Shown here: piece after piece, positions 43,596 through 53,150 of the stretch | Layout: each line of letters starts with the position of its first letter | How positions within the stretch are numbered: the stretch's first letter is position 1 | DNA from: Reyranella sp. | Lineage (GTDB): Bacteria; Pseudomonadota; Alphaproteobacteria; Reyranellales; Reyranellaceae | Reading direction: 5' to 3' | NCBI RefSeq assembly: GCF_004297265.1 | Contig: NZ_SCUT01000028.1 | Coordinates: 114,969-178,968, forward strand | Length of the DNA stretch: 64,000 nt | The notes under the pieces: generated by a model | Seen by the model: the letters and a program-made list of their open reading frames with translations, nothing else | The model's database searches: none | What the model was told of the DNA's origin: nothing | Program-made: the position numbers and the translations under genes

Positions 43596-44369
43596 TTACA
43601 CCGGCAGGATCGAGGCGACGAGCATCTGGGTGTAGGGATGCTGCGGATCGTCGAGCACCTGGTCGGTGAGACCCTGCTCCACGACCGTGCCGCCCTGCAT
43701 CACCATCAGCCGGTGCGTCAGTAGCCGCGCGACACCGAGATCGTGGGTCACCAGCACCGCCGACAGGTGCAATCCTTCGACGAGACCACGCAGCAGGTCG
43801 AGGATGCGGGCCTGCACCGAGACGTCGAGGCCGCCGGTCGGCTCGTCCATGAACACCAGCCGTGGATTGCTCACCAGGTTGCGGGCGATCTGCAGGCGCT
43901 GGCGCATGCCGCCGGAATAGGTCGTGGGCCGGTCATCGAGGCGGTCGGCATCGATCTCGACCCGCGCCATCCAGTCGATCGCCTGGCCGCGGATCTCGCT
44001 ATAGTGCCGCGCGCCCACGGCCATCAGCCGCTCGCCGATGTTGGCGCCGGCGCTGACGCCCATGCGCAGTCCCTCGCGGGCGTCCTGGTTCACGAAGCCC
44101 CATTCGGTCCGCGCCAGCAGCCGGCGTCGTGCCTCGGAGAGGTGGTGCACGTCCACGATGCCGGCGGACCTGGTCTCGTAGGCAACGGACCCGCCGTCGG
44201 GGACGAGACGGCCGGCCAGGCAATTGAGGAGTGTCGTCTTGCCCGAGCCCGACTCGCCCACGATGCCCAGCACCTCGCCGGGCCACAGGTCGAAGCTCAC
44301 GTCGCGGCAGGCGTTGCGGCCGCCGAAGCGCTTGGTGACACGGTAGGCGGAGAGGACTGGACCGCTCAT
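43596..44369 (-). CDS. phnK: C-P lyase complex ABC-type subunit
   Basis: 257 residues from ATG 44369, which overlaps the phnJ stop (ATGA). A start five codons upstream is possible but less coupled. Walker A GIVGESGSGKTTLLNCLAG, signature YSGGMRQRLQIARNL, Walker B LVFMDEPTGGLD. GFVNQDAREGLRMGVSAG is typical of PhnK, which docks on the PhnGHIJ core through PhnJ. Confidence 0.94.
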   Translation of the reverse strand: MSGPVLSAYRVTKRFGGRNACRDVSFDLWPGEVLGIVGESGSGKTTLLNCLAGRLVPDGGSVAYETRSAGIVDVHHLSEARRRLLARTEWGFVNQDAREGLRMGVSAGANIGERLMAVGARHYSEIRGQAIDWMARVEIDADRLDDRPTTYSGGMRQRLQIARNLVSNPRLVFMDEPTGGLDVSVQARILDLLRGLVEGLHLSAVLVTHDLGVARLLTHRLMVMQGGTVVEQGLTDQVLDDPQHPYTQMLVASILPV

Positions 44370-45223
44370 CGCCGGCTCTCGCAATAGTCGGTGTCGGAGC
44401 AGACGAACAGGCGCTTGCCATCGTCGTCGACGATCATCTCGTCGAGGAAGCTCTCCGTCGAGCCGCAGAGCGCGCAGCTCTCGGTCCAGGTCTCGATCTC
44501 GAACGGATGGTCGTCGAAATCGAGGCTCTTCACCGGCGTGTGCGGCGGCACGGCGTAGATGCGCTTCTCGCGGCCCGCACCGTAGAGCTGCAGCGCGGGG
44601 CTGCGGTCGAGCTTGGGATTGTCGAACTTCGGGATCGGCGAGGGGCTCATGATGTAGCGCCCGTTCACCATCACCGGATAGTTGTAGGTCTTGGCGATGC
44701 GGCCGTGGCGGGCGATGCTCTCGTAGAGGCTCACCTGCATGACGCCGTATTCCGACAGCGCGTGCAAAGTGCGCGTCTCGGTCTCGCGCGGCTCGAGCAT
44801 GCGCAGCGGCTCGGGGATCGGCACCTGGAAGACCAGGATCTGGCCATCGGTGAGCGGCGTCTCGGGCACGCGGTGCCGCGTCTGGATGATGGTGGCCTCC
44901 CCGGTATGCGTCGTCGTGGCGACCTGGGCCACCCTGGCGAAGAACCGGCGGATCGAAACGGCGTTGGTCGTGTCGTCGGCGCCCTGGTCGATCACCTTCA
45001 ACGTGTCGTCGCGACCGATGAGGGCGGCGGTCACCTGGATGCCGCCGGTGCCCCAGCCATAGGGCAGCGGCATCTCGCGGCCGCCGAACGGCACCTGATA
45101 GCCCGGCACCGCCACGGCTTTCAGGATGGCGCGGCGGATCATCCGCTTGGTCTGCTCGTCGAGATAGGCGTAGTTGTACGCACCGTCCTGCGGGAGCGTG
45201 TCCTGGATCGTCGTGTCAGGCAT
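44366..45223 (-). CDS. phnJ: C-P lyase catalytic subunit (radical SAM)
   Basis: 285 residues. The cluster Cys are Cys250, Cys253, Cys275 and Cys281 with the characteristic C-x2-C-x21-C-x5-C spacing at the C-terminus. The N-terminal VPGYQVPFGGREMPLPYGWG contains the Gly proposed as radical relay. It breaks the C-P bond of ribose 1-phosphonate 5-phosphate to release methane or another alkane and a 1,2-cyclic phosphate. All key residues are present. Confidence 0.97.
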   Translation of the reverse strand: MPDTTIQDTLPQDGAYNYAYLDEQTKRMIRRAILKAVAVPGYQVPFGGREMPLPYGWGTGGIQVTAALIGRDDTLKVIDQGADDTTNAVSIRRFFARVAQVATTTHTGEATIIQTRHRVPETPLTDGQILVFQVPIPEPLRMLEPRETETRTLHALSEYGVMQVSLYESIARHGRIAKTYNYPVMVNGRYIMSPSPIPKFDNPKLDRSPALQLYGAGREKRIYAVPPHTPVKSLDFDDHPFEIETWTESCALCGSTESFLDEMIVDDDGKRLFVCSDTDYCESRR

Positions 45224-45226
45224 GGT

Positions 45227-46330
45227 TCACTCCGCCGCCTGGGCAAGGGCGGCCTGCTCGAGGCGTTTCTCGACCTCGGCGCGCAGCGCCCGCACCACCA
45301 CGAGTTCGGACTGGAAATCGACATAGTGCGGCAGCTTGAGGTGCTGCACGAAGCCCGAGGCCTCGACATTGTCACTGTGGGCCAGCACGAATTCCTCGTC
45401 CTGGGCGGGCGAGGTCACGGCCTCGCCCAGCTCATCGGCCCGCAGCGCACGATCCACGAGGGCCATGGCCATCGCCTTGCGCTCGACATGTCCGAAGGCG
45501 AGGCCATAGCCGCGCGTGAACTGCGGCGGCACCTCGTGCGATCCGGCGAACTGGTTGACCATGTCGCACTCGGTCACTTCGATCTCGCCGATCTCGATGG
45601 CGAAGCCCAGCTCCTCGGGCACGAACGACACCGGCACGTGGCCGTAGCGGATCTCGCCGACGAAGGGATGGTTGTTGCCGTAGCCGCGCTGCGTCGAATA
45701 GCCCAGCGCCAGCAGGAAACCCTCGTCGCCGCGCGCCAGGTTCTGCAGCCGCAGCGGCCGGTCGGCCGGCAGCACCAGCGGCTCGCGCGTCAGGTCGCCC
45801 GCTTCGCCGTCGAGCCGGGACGGCGGCGGTTCGAGCAGGCCGTCGCGCTGCAGGATGTCGCCGACCCTCGGCAGGGCGTGCGTGGCATCGGCCGGCGCGG
45901 TCGGCGCTTCGGGACGTTCGCCGGCAGCGGCCAGCGAGAAGTCCAGCAGGCGGTGGGTGTAGTCGTAGGTGGGACCCAGCACCTGCCCGCCCGGCACGTC
46001 CTTGAAGGTCGAGGAGATGCGTCGCTCCGCCACCATGCGGGTGGTGTCGAGCGGCTCCGACGCGCCGAAGCGGGGCAGGGTGGTGCGATAGGCGCGCAGC
46101 AGGAAGATCGCCTCGATCAGGTCGCCGCGCGCCTGCTTGATGGCGAGCGCCGCGAGGCTGCGGTCGTAGCAGGAGCCTTCCGTCATGACGCGGTCGACGG
46201 CGAGGCCGAGCTGCTGGTCGATTTGTTCGAGTGACAGCTCGGAGACGTCGCGGTCGCCACGGCGCTTGTCGGCCACGAGATCCAGCGAATGGGCGATGGC
46301 GGTCTCGCCGCCCTTGACCGCGACATACAT
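45227..46330 (-). CDS. phnI: C-P lyase core subunit (nucleosidase component)
   Basis: 367 residues from ATG 46330, the standard length (start MYVAVKGGETAIAHSL). Other blocks are DRVMTEGSCYDRSLAALA and LGYSTQRGYGNNHPFVGEIR. It releases adenine from ATP and, with PhnGHL, couples the phosphonate to ribose triphosphate. Three bases separate it from phnJ and two from phnH. Confidence 0.95.
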   Translation of the reverse strand: MYVAVKGGETAIAHSLDLVADKRRGDRDVSELSLEQIDQQLGLAVDRVMTEGSCYDRSLAALAIKQARGDLIEAIFLLRAYRTTLPRFGASEPLDTTRMVAERRISSTFKDVPGGQVLGPTYDYTHRLLDFSLAAAGERPEAPTAPADATHALPRVGDILQRDGLLEPPPSRLDGEAGDLTREPLVLPADRPLRLQNLARGDEGFLLALGYSTQRGYGNNHPFVGEIRYGHVPVSFVPEELGFAIEIGEIEVTECDMVNQFAGSHEVPPQFTRGYGLAFGHVERKAMAMALVDRALRADELGEAVTSPAQDEEFVLAHSDNVEASGFVQHLKLPHYVDFQSELVVVRALRAEVEKRLEQAALAQAAE

Positions 46331-46332
46331 GG

Positions 46333-46923
46333 TCAGGCCTCCACGGCGATGCTGCGCGGCAGCGCGATGAGTCGGGATCCGCAGGCGAAGACGAGGTCGA
46401 CGCCGCAGGGAATGAGAGCGTGGTTGGCGGACCAGGCCGGCCAAAAGCCGTCGCCCAGCCCGTCGATCGCGACGCGGACCTCTCCGTCGATACCGGGTCC
46501 CCGCCAGATCGTGGACCGGCCGCCATCGAGCGCCGGCACTTCGATCACCAGGGTGGCGGCGCGGTCGGGATAGGTATCGGTGCCGATGGCGAAGCCGGCG
46601 AAGGGCTCGCCGCCGCCGGCGACGATGACGCCGAAGGTCGCGGCCTCGCGCGCCTGGACGATCGGCGCACCGGCGTGGAAGCGCAGGAAGTCGCGGACCT
46701 CCTGCTTGTCGACCCCGGCCTCGAGCCAAAGCGGCGTCTCGCGATCGGCGAAGGTCAGCAGGAAACCGATCGCGGCGATGCTGAGCGTGCCCGGGCCGGC
46801 CGGCGCATCGCGCAGCTCGACGATGCGGCCGGGATGGGAAAAGGCATCGAGCACGCCGCGGAACAGGCGCTGCGCATCGTGCGACGGATCGGCGAAGCCG
46901 GGGGCGAGGAAAGTCATGGTCAT
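46333..46923 (-). CDS. phnH: C-P lyase core subunit
   Basis: 196 residues. Family start FADPSHDAQRLFRGVLDAFS followed by HPGRIVEL, then RFHAGAPI and GTDTYPDRAATLVIEV. It forms the core complex with PhnGIJ. The first of two nearby ATGs (46923) overlaps the phnG stop as ATGA; the second, at 46917, is an alternative. Confidence 0.94.
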   Translation of the reverse strand: MTMTFLAPGFADPSHDAQRLFRGVLDAFSHPGRIVELRDAPAGPGTLSIAAIGFLLTFADRETPLWLEAGVDKQEVRDFLRFHAGAPIVQAREAATFGVIVAGGGEPFAGFAIGTDTYPDRAATLVIEVPALDGGRSTIWRGPGIDGEVRVAIDGLGDGFWPAWSANHALIPCGVDLVFACGSRLIALPRSIAVEA

Positions 46924-47378
46924 GCGCCGCCCTCGCGGGCAACGGTGAAGAAATCCACCCGGGTGGCGGCGGCGCGCGCGGCGATCAGGCGATGCCGGGC
47001 CTCGGCTTCGTCGGCAAGCGGGGTCACGATCGCGGCTTCGAGCCTGTCGGCCCATTCGGCGCGCTGGCTGAGTGCATCGATGGCGGCGGCGATCTCGGCA
47101 TGCCGCGTATCGCGGCCCCGGACATAGCCGAAGCCCATCTCGCCGCTGTCGAGACGCACGGCGGCGCGCGTCACCGTCATCTCGCCCGCGCAGAAGGGGG
47201 CGCCGGTGCCGGAGATGCGGCCCTGCACCATCACCAGCCCGATCTCGGGACGGCGGAGGACGGTGTAGGGAGGAGTCGGCCCGAGCACCTGCCAGAGGGA
47301 AGCGAGCCGCGTCCCGGGCGCCTTTGCGAGGACGGAAAGCCATCGCTGGCGGCGCGCGATCAGGGGGGTGGACGACAT
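46920..47378 (-). CDS. phnG: C-P lyase core subunit
   Basis: 152 residues. RQRWLSVLAKAPGTRLASLW, VRGRDTRHAEIAAAIDAL and the C-terminal VDFFTVAREGG are PhnG hallmarks. First gene of the leftward operon. No phnF (GntR-type) regulator precedes it; instead a candidate Pho box lies 61 bases upstream. Confidence 0.94.
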   Translation of the reverse strand: MSSTPLIARRQRWLSVLAKAPGTRLASLWQVLGPTPPYTVLRRPEIGLVMVQGRISGTGAPFCAGEMTVTRAAVRLDSGEMGFGYVRGRDTRHAEIAAAIDALSQRAEWADRLEAAIVTPLADEAEARHRLIAARAAATRVDFFTVAREGGA

Positions 47379-47439
47379 CGGGGTGCTCTCGAAAGAGGCG
47401 CACCTTCGTGGGGCTGCGTTACCGTTCCGAGGGCACGGC

Positions 47440-47457
47440 GTTAAATTAATGTGACGG
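47440..47457 (-). promoter_or_regulatory. Candidate Pho box before phnG
   Basis: Read leftwards: CCGTCAC-ATTA-ATTTAAC, a good first half-site and a weaker second one. It ends 61 bases before the phnG ATG, matching the geometry at phnC (63) and pstS (62). Confidence 0.5.
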
Positions 47458-47489
47458 AATGCCGGCCCTGCGGCCCGGCCGCAAACCCG

Positions 47490-47503
47490 TTGATTTGGAT
47501 CAA
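47490..47503. promoter_or_regulatory. FNR/FixK-type box in the phnG-pstS intergenic region
   Basis: TTGAT-TTGG-ATCAA is a perfect match to the FNR/FixK consensus TTGAT-n4-ATCAA. It is centred 118 bases before phnG and 142 bases before pstS. A match of this quality in GC-rich intergenic DNA is unlikely by chance, but the transcript it controls is unknown. Confidence 0.6.
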
Positions 47504-47558
47504 ATAATCACCTTGGGCCGAGGGGCATCCTGTCCCGGAGGCCGCGCCTGTAACCGGA

Positions 47559-47576
47559 TTGTCATATATTCGTCAT
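47559..47576 (+). promoter_or_regulatory. Pho box before pstS
   Basis: TTGTCAT-ATAT-TCGTCAT, two PhoB half-sites in direct repeat, 62 bases before the pstS GTG. Confidence 0.75.
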
Positions 47577-47638
47577 ATCAAGGAGACCTGCGGCTCCTAG
47601 ATGACGGGCGCTTCGAAATTCACCGAAGGAGAAACCCC

Positions 47639-48682
47639 GTGAACCTTACCAAGATCGTCCTCGCGACAGCTTTCGCACTGTCCCCGGCGGCCGCCTATGC
47701 CATCGACATCTCCGGCGCCGGCGCCACCTTCCCCTATCCGATCTATGCCAAGTGGGCCGACAGCTACAAGAAGGAGACCGGCAACGGTCTCAACTATCAG
47801 TCGATCGGCTCGGGCGGCGGGATCAAGCAGATCAAGGCCAAGACCGTGACCTTCGGCGCCACCGACGCGCCGCTCTCGGGCAAGGACCTCGACGAGTCCG
47901 GCCTCGCGCAGTTCCCGATGGTGATGGGCGCCATCGTCCCCGTCGTGAACCTCGAAGGCATCAAGCCGGGTGAGCTCACCCTCGACGGCCCGACCGTCGC
48001 CAAGATCTACCTCGGCGAGATCAAGAGCTGGGACGATGCCGCGATCGTCAAGCTCAATCCGAACACCAAGCTGCCGAAGCAGGCCATCGTCCCGGTGCGC
48101 CGTTCGGACGGGTCGGGCACGACCTATAACTTCGCCTACTACCTGGCCGACGTGAGCCCGGACTGGAAGACGAAGGTCGGCGTCAGCACGGCGCTGCAGT
48201 GGCCGGTGGGCATCGGCGCCAAGGGCAACGAAGGTGTTGCCGGCAACGTGGCGCAGACCAAGGGCTCGATCGGCTATGTCGAGTACGCCTACGCCAAGCA
48301 GAACAAGCTGATCCACACCAAGATGGTCAACAAGGCCGGCAAGACGGTCGAGCCGACCTCGGCCACCTTCCAGGCTGCCGCCGCCAACGCCGACTGGAAG
48401 TCGCAGCCCGGCTACGGTGTGATCCTCGCCAACCAGCCCGGCGACCAGTCCTGGCCGATGACCGCCGCCACCTGGATCCTGCTCTACAAGAAGCCGGAGA
48501 AGGCCGCCGAGACCGCCGAGGCGCTGAAGTTCTTCGCTTGGTCCTATGCCAAGGGCGCCAAGGCCGCCGAGGAGCTCGACTACGTGCCGATGCCGGCCAA
48601 CGTCGTGGGGGACATCCAGAAGATGTGGCAGGCCGAGATCAAGAGCGCGGACGGCAAGCCGCTCTACTCGCCGACCAACTAG
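47639..48682 (+). CDS. pstS: Phosphate ABC transporter, periplasmic phosphate-binding protein
   Basis: 347 residues starting at GTG 47639 with AAGGAG eight bases before it. Signal peptide ending [27 protein letters not shown] starts the mature protein; [13 protein letters not shown] and [16 protein letters not shown] are phosphate-pocket loops. First gene of the pst-phoU-phoB operon under a Pho box. A 10-bp hairpin after its stop may favour a higher PstS level. Confidence 0.96.
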   Translation: MNLTKIVLATAFALSPAAAYAIDISGAGATFPYPIYAKWADSYKKETGNGLNYQSIGSGGGIKQIKAKTVTFGATDAPLSGKDLDESGLAQFPMVMGAIVPVVNLEGIKPGELTLDGPTVAKIYLGEIKSWDDAAIVKLNPNTKLPKQAIVPVRRSDGSGTTYNFAYYLADVSPDWKTKVGVSTALQWPVGIGAKGNEGVAGNVAQTKGSIGYVEYAYAKQNKLIHTKMVNKAGKTVEPTSATFQAAAANADWKSQPGYGVILANQPGDQSWPMTAATWILLYKKPEKAAETAEALKFFAWSYAKGAKAAEELDYVPMPANVVGDIQKMWQAEIKSADGKPLYSPTN

Positions 48683-48691
48683 GATCGTGAC

Positions 48692-48715
48692 GGGGCGGGT
48701 GGCGACACCCGCCCC
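48692..48715 (+). terminator. Intercistronic hairpin between pstS and pstC
   Basis: A 10-bp perfect GC-rich stem GGGGCGGGTG/CACCCGCCCC with GCGA loop, 9 bases after the pstS stop. There is no T-run, so partial termination or protection of the pstS message from 3' decay is more likely than full termination. Confidence 0.55.
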
Positions 48716-48734
48716 TCAATTCTTGGGGAGTTGA

Positions 48735-49748
48735 ATGGCTTCGGGGGAACGGGACGTGAGTGAAGTTGCACTAAAGGGCGCCAGCGCGCCGGCGGCGGCA
48801 TCTGCCTCACGGGCAGCCGTGCTGCGACGCCTGAGACTGACAGACTCGATATTCCACGGGCTCACGCGCGGCGCCTCGCTCGCCGTGCTCGCCCTGCTGA
48901 GCGGCGTCATCATCGCCCTCATCGTCGGCGCGGCGCCGGCGCTCGGCACCTTCGGCTTCGGCTTCCTGTTCGACGAATCCTGGAACCCGGTGACCGAGCG
49001 GTTCGGTGCACTGGCGCCGATCTTCGGCACCCTGGTCACGTCCTTCATCGCCATGCTGATCGCGGTGCCGGTCGGCCTGATGGTCGCCTTCTTCCTCACC
49101 GAGCTCTGTCCGAAGGTGCTGCGCCGCCCGATCGGCATTGCCATCGAGCTGCTCGCCGGCATCCCCAGCATCATCTACGGCATCTGGGGCCTGTTCGTGT
49201 TCGCGCCGTTCCTCCAGCAATACGTGCAGCCCTTCTTCATCGGCGCGTTCGAGAACGTACCGGTCCTGTCGACCCTGTTCGCGGGCCCGCCCTATGGCAT
49301 CGGCATGTTCACCGCCGGGCTCATCCTGGCGATCATGGTGCTGCCCTTCGTGACCTCGATCTCGCGCGACGTGTTCGACGCGGTGCCGCCGGTTCTCAAG
49401 GAAGCCGCCTACGGCGTCGGCTGCACGACCTGGGAAGTGTTCCGCTACGTCGTCCTGCCCTTCACGCGCGTGGGCGTCATCGGCGGCTTCATGCTGGGTC
49501 TCGGCCGCGCGCTGGGCGAGACGATGGCTGTCACTTTCGTGATCGGCAACGCCCATCACGTCTCGGCCTCGCTGTTCGCGCCCGGCACGACGATCTCCGC
49601 CTCGATCGCCAACGAATTCACCGAGGCGGTCGGCGACCTCTACACCTCGTCGCTGATCGCGTTGGGCCTCATCCTCTTCTTCATCACCTTCATCGTGCTG
49701 GCGATCGCGCGCTACATGCTGCTCCGCCTGCAGCGGCAGGGGAGGTAA
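48735..49748 (+). CDS. pstC: Phosphate ABC transporter permease
   Basis: 337 residues with six main TM helices after a ~45-residue N-terminal extension. PstC blocks are [35 protein letters not shown] and the EAA loop [20 protein letters not shown], followed by [18 protein letters not shown]. Forms the channel with PstA. Confidence 0.95.
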   Translation: MASGERDVSEVALKGASAPAAASASRAAVLRRLRLTDSIFHGLTRGASLAVLALLSGVIIALIVGAAPALGTFGFGFLFDESWNPVTERFGALAPIFGTLVTSFIAMLIAVPVGLMVAFFLTELCPKVLRRPIGIAIELLAGIPSIIYGIWGLFVFAPFLQQYVQPFFIGAFENVPVLSTLFAGPPYGIGMFTAGLILAIMVLPFVTSISRDVFDAVPPVLKEAAYGVGCTTWEVFRYVVLPFTRVGVIGGFMLGLGRALGETMAVTFVIGNAHHVSASLFAPGTTISASIANEFTEAVGDLYTSSLIALGLILFFITFIVLAIARYMLLRLQRQGR

Positions 49749-49752
49749 AGCC

Positions 49753-50625
49753 ATGGCCATCACTGCATCCAAGACGGCCGCCCTGGACAGCCCGCTCTAT
49801 GCCGGCCGCCGTCGCCGCAACGCCATCGCCAAGGGCCTGGCGCTCGCCGCAACGATCTTCGGCCTGGGCTGGCTGGTCCTGATCCTCGGCGTCCTGCTCT
49901 ACCAGGGCATCGGCGGGCTCTCGCTCTCGGTGTTCACCGAGAACACGCCGCCGCCGGGCGCCGCTGGCGGCCTGCTCAACGCCATCATGGGCAGCATCGT
50001 GATGACCTTGCTGGCGGTAGTGATCGGCACGCCGATCGGCGTCCTGGCCGGCACCTATCTCGCGGAGTATGGCCGTCACGACAAGCTCTCGAGCGTCGTG
50101 CGATTCATCAACGACATCCTGCTCAGCGCACCGTCGATCGTGATCGGCCTGTTCGTCTACGAGATCCTGGTGGCGCCGATGGGCCATTTCTCGGGATGGG
50201 CCGGTGCGGTCGCGCTCGCGGTCATCGTGATCCCCGTCGTGGTCCGCACGACCGAGGACATGCTGACACTGGTGCCCGACACGCTGCGCGAGGCCGCCGC
50301 CTCGATCGGCCTGCCACGCGCCCACATGATCGTCCGCATCGCCTATCGCGCGGCGCAGGCGGGCATCGTCACCGGCATCCTGCTGGCCATTGCCCGCATC
50401 AGCGGCGAGACGGCCCCGCTCCTGTTCACCGCCCTGAACAACCAGTTCTTCAGCATGGACATGAGTGCGCCGATGCCCAGCCTGCCGGTGGTCATCTTCC
50501 AGTTCGCCCTGTCGCCCTATGCCGAATGGCAGAAGCTCGCCTGGACCGGCGCGCTCCTGATCACCGTCACCGTCCTGGGTCTCAGCATCCTGGCCCGTTC
50601 GCTCACCTCCGCGAGGAAATCCTGA
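49753..50625 (+). CDS. pstA: Phosphate ABC transporter permease
   Basis: 290 residues, six TM helices. [47 protein letters not shown] and EAA loop REAASIGL-type segment ([16 protein letters not shown]), then [11 protein letters not shown]. Four bases after pstC. Its TGA shares a base with the pstB ATG. Confidence 0.95.
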   Translation: MAITASKTAALDSPLYAGRRRRNAIAKGLALAATIFGLGWLVLILGVLLYQGIGGLSLSVFTENTPPPGAAGGLLNAIMGSIVMTLLAVVIGTPIGVLAGTYLAEYGRHDKLSSVVRFINDILLSAPSIVIGLFVYEILVAPMGHFSGWAGAVALAVIVIPVVVRTTEDMLTLVPDTLREAAASIGLPRAHMIVRIAYRAAQAGIVTGILLAIARISGETAPLLFTALNNQFFSMDMSAPMPSLPVVIFQFALSPYAEWQKLAWTGALLITVTVLGLSILARSLTSARKS

Positions 50626-51455
50626 TGTCCATGCAATCCACGGAGACGCCCAGCGTCGCCGTTCCTGTCGCGACGCACGCCAAGCTCGACGTCTCGAAGC
50701 TCACGCCCAAGATCTCGATCAAGAATCTCGAGTTCTTCTACGGCGACAGCCGTGCACTGAAGGGCATCACCATGTCGCTCTACGCCAACAAGGCGACGGC
50801 GTTCATCGGACCCTCGGGCTGCGGCAAGTCGACCCTGCTGCGCATCCTGAACCGGATGTACGACCTCTATCCCGGCCAGCGTGCCACCGGCGACGTGATG
50901 TTCGACGGCGACAACCTCCTGCGAGACGGCCAGGACATCAACCTGCTGCGCGCGCGCATCGGCATGGTGTTCCAGAAGCCGACGCCGTTCCCGATGTCGA
51001 TCTACGAGAACATCGCCTTCGGCATCCGGCTCTACGAGAACCTGCCGAAGTCGGAGCTCGACGGCCGGGTCGAGCACGCGCTGCGCCGCGGCGCGCTGTG
51101 GGACGAGGTCAAGGACAAGCTGAGCGCCAGCGGCCAGAGCCTGTCGGGCGGCCAGCAGCAGCGCCTCTGTATCGCCCGCACAGTCGCGGTGAAGCCCGAG
51201 GTCATCCTGTTCGACGAGCCGTGCTCGGCGCTCGATCCGATCTCGACAGCGAAGATCGAGGAGCTGATCGACGAGCTGAAGCAGGACTACACGATCGTGA
51301 TCGTGACCCACAACATGCAGCAGGCCGCCCGCGTCTCCGACTTCACCGCCTTCATGTACCTGGGCGAGCTGGTCGAGTTCGGGGCGACGGCCACGTTGTT
51401 CACCACGCCGACCGACAAGCGCACCCAGGCCTACATCACCGGCCGATTCGGCTGA
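50625..51455 (+). CDS. pstB: Phosphate ABC transporter ATP-binding protein
   Basis: 276 residues. Walker [40 protein letters not shown], signature [16 protein letters not shown], Walker [17 protein letters not shown], switch [13 protein letters not shown]. All PstB hallmarks. Overlaps the pstA stop by one base (TGATG). Confidence 0.97.
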   Translation: MSMQSTETPSVAVPVATHAKLDVSKLTPKISIKNLEFFYGDSRALKGITMSLYANKATAFIGPSGCGKSTLLRILNRMYDLYPGQRATGDVMFDGDNLLRDGQDINLLRARIGMVFQKPTPFPMSIYENIAFGIRLYENLPKSELDGRVEHALRRGALWDEVKDKLSASGQSLSGGQQQRLCIARTVAVKPEVILFDEPCSALDPISTAKIEELIDELKQDYTIVIVTHNMQQAARVSDFTAFMYLGELVEFGATATLFTTPTDKRTQAYITGRFG

Positions 51456-51487
51456 ACGGCCACGAGAACGAGAAGAAGGGACAGATC

Positions 51488-52198
51488 ATGCCCGAACATA
51501 CCCTGAAGCGGTTCGACGAGGAGCTGGAGCGGCTGAGCGCCACGATCAGCGAAATGGGCGGCCTTGCCGAAAGCCAGTTCGCGCAGGCACTGCGGGCCCT
51601 GCGCGAACGCGACACGGAGATCGCCGAGAAGGTGATCGTCGAGGATCCGCGCGTCGACGCGCTCGACGAGGCGGTGCAGGAGCAGACCGTGCGCCTGCTG
51701 GCGCTGCGCCAGCCAATGGCCGTCGACCTGCGCGTCATCCTGTCGTCGATCAAGATCGCCGCTGCCCTCGAGCGCATCGCCGACTATGCCAAGAACACGG
51801 CCAAGCGCAGCATCGTGCTGGCCCAGATGACGCCACCGGCCTCGGCGGTCGCCGGCATCGACCGGCTGGGCCGCCTGGTGCGCACCGCCCTCAAGGACGT
51901 CCTCGACGCCTTCGCCCACGGCGACGTCGTCAAGGCGCACGACGTGTGGGAACGCGACGAGGAGATCGACCAGGTCTACACCGGCCTGTTCCGCGAGCTG
52001 CTCACCTACATGATGGAGGATCCGCGCACGATCACCGCGTGCACGCACCTGCTGTTCATGGCCAAGAACATCGAACGGGCCGGCGACCACGTCACCAACA
52101 TCGCCGAGCTGGTGAGCTTCCGCACGACAGGCCGCGGCTTCGACGAGGCGCGGCCGAAGGGCAGCGGGGCGATCTACGCTGCGGGCGGCACACCGTGA
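51488..52198 (+). CDS. phoU: Phosphate signalling protein PhoU
   Basis: 236 residues in two three-helix bundles, with metal-binding motifs RVILSSIKIAAALERIADYA and LLFMAKNIERAGDHVTNIAE. It passes the transporter state to the PhoR kinase and restrains the Pho response when phosphate is plentiful. It has its own ribosome site (AAGGGA) 32 bases after pstB. Confidence 0.95.
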   Translation: MPEHTLKRFDEELERLSATISEMGGLAESQFAQALRALRERDTEIAEKVIVEDPRVDALDEAVQEQTVRLLALRQPMAVDLRVILSSIKIAAALERIADYAKNTAKRSIVLAQMTPPASAVAGIDRLGRLVRTALKDVLDAFAHGDVVKAHDVWERDEEIDQVYTGLFRELLTYMMEDPRTITACTHLLFMAKNIERAGDHVTNIAELVSFRTTGRGFDEARPKGSGAIYAAGGTP

Positions 52199-52200
52199 GC

Positions 52201-52938
52201 ATGGTGGCCACGACTCCCGTCCGTCGCGACGCGCCAACCTCGTCCATGAGGCCTCATGTCCTGATCGTCGAGGACGAGACGGCGCTGGTCGAGCTGCTGC
52301 GCTACAATCTCGAGCAGTCGGGCTTCAAGGTCGCCGTCGCCTATGACGGCGAGGAGGCGCTGCGCGCCGTGCAGGAGGACGTGCCCGACCTCATCCTTCT
52401 GGACTGGATGCTGCCCCTGATGTCGGGCATCGAGGTCTGCCGCCAGCTGCGCCGCCAGACGTCGACCGCCAACGTGCCGATCATCATGCTGACGGCGCGC
52501 GGGGAGGAGGGCGACCGCGTGCGCGGCCTCGACGCCGGCGCCGACGACTACGTGCCGAAGCCCTTCTCGCCCACCGAGCTGATCGCGCGAATCCGCGCCG
52601 TGCTGCGGCGCATCCGCCCGGCGCTGGCCGACGAGGCGCTGTCCTACGCCGACATCGTCATGGACCTGGTGGCGCATCGCGTGACGCGCGGCGGCAAGCC
52701 GCTGCATCTCGGCCCCACCGAGTTCCGCCTGCTGCGCCACTTCATGGAGCATCCCGGCCGCGTCTTCTCGCGCGAGCAGCTCCTCGATTCGGTGTGGGGG
52801 AAGGACGTCTATGTCGAGGCCCGCACCGTCGACGTCCACATCCGGCGCCTGCGCATCGCCCTGAACGGCGACAATCATACCGACGTGATCCGCACCGTCC
52901 GCGCCGCCGGCTACGCCCTCGATTCGACGCCCGGCTGA
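52201..52938 (+). CDS. phoB: Phosphate regulon response regulator PhoB
   Basis: 245 residues from ATG 52201; the classical start MRPHVLIVEDE is an in-frame ATG at 52246, which would place the phospho-Asp at residue 53 as usual. The receiver has LIVEDE, ILLDWMLPLMSG, TARGEE and VPKPFSP. The winged helix has LGPTEFRLLRHFMEHPGRVF and ARTVDVHIRRLR. This wording is specific to PhoB. Two bases after phoU. Its kinase is probably the PhoR-like gene at 32210. Confidence 0.95.
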   Translation: MVATTPVRRDAPTSSMRPHVLIVEDETALVELLRYNLEQSGFKVAVAYDGEEALRAVQEDVPDLILLDWMLPLMSGIEVCRQLRRQTSTANVPIIMLTARGEEGDRVRGLDAGADDYVPKPFSPTELIARIRAVLRRIRPALADEALSYADIVMDLVAHRVTRGGKPLHLGPTEFRLLRHFMEHPGRVFSREQLLDSVWGKDVYVEARTVDVHIRRLRIALNGDNHTDVIRTVRAAGYALDSTPG

Positions 52939-53115
52939 TCCGGTACGGCCGGCCAGGCCGGTTGTGCCATCGGGTTTTCCACACGTCCGGTCATGGTTTT
53001 GTAGCGTCGGGCGCCTAGACAGGGCGTGCCCGTTCCTTGCAGGCATCCCACGCCCCGCTCCCCGGAACGGGCCGGTTCCCCGGCTCGGAGACGACAACCG
53101 CAGCCGCGTCACTAG

Positions 53116-53150
53116 CCCCTCCTTCCGTCAGGAAGGAGGGGTTTCTTTTT
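53116..53150. terminator. Strong terminator after phoB
   Basis: 11-bp stem CCCCTCCTTCC/GGAAGGAGGGG with GTCA loop, followed by TTTCTTTTT. It ends the pst-phoB transcript. Read on the other strand, it lies within the last codons of the convergent transporter gene, whose stop codon falls in the loop. Confidence 0.88.
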
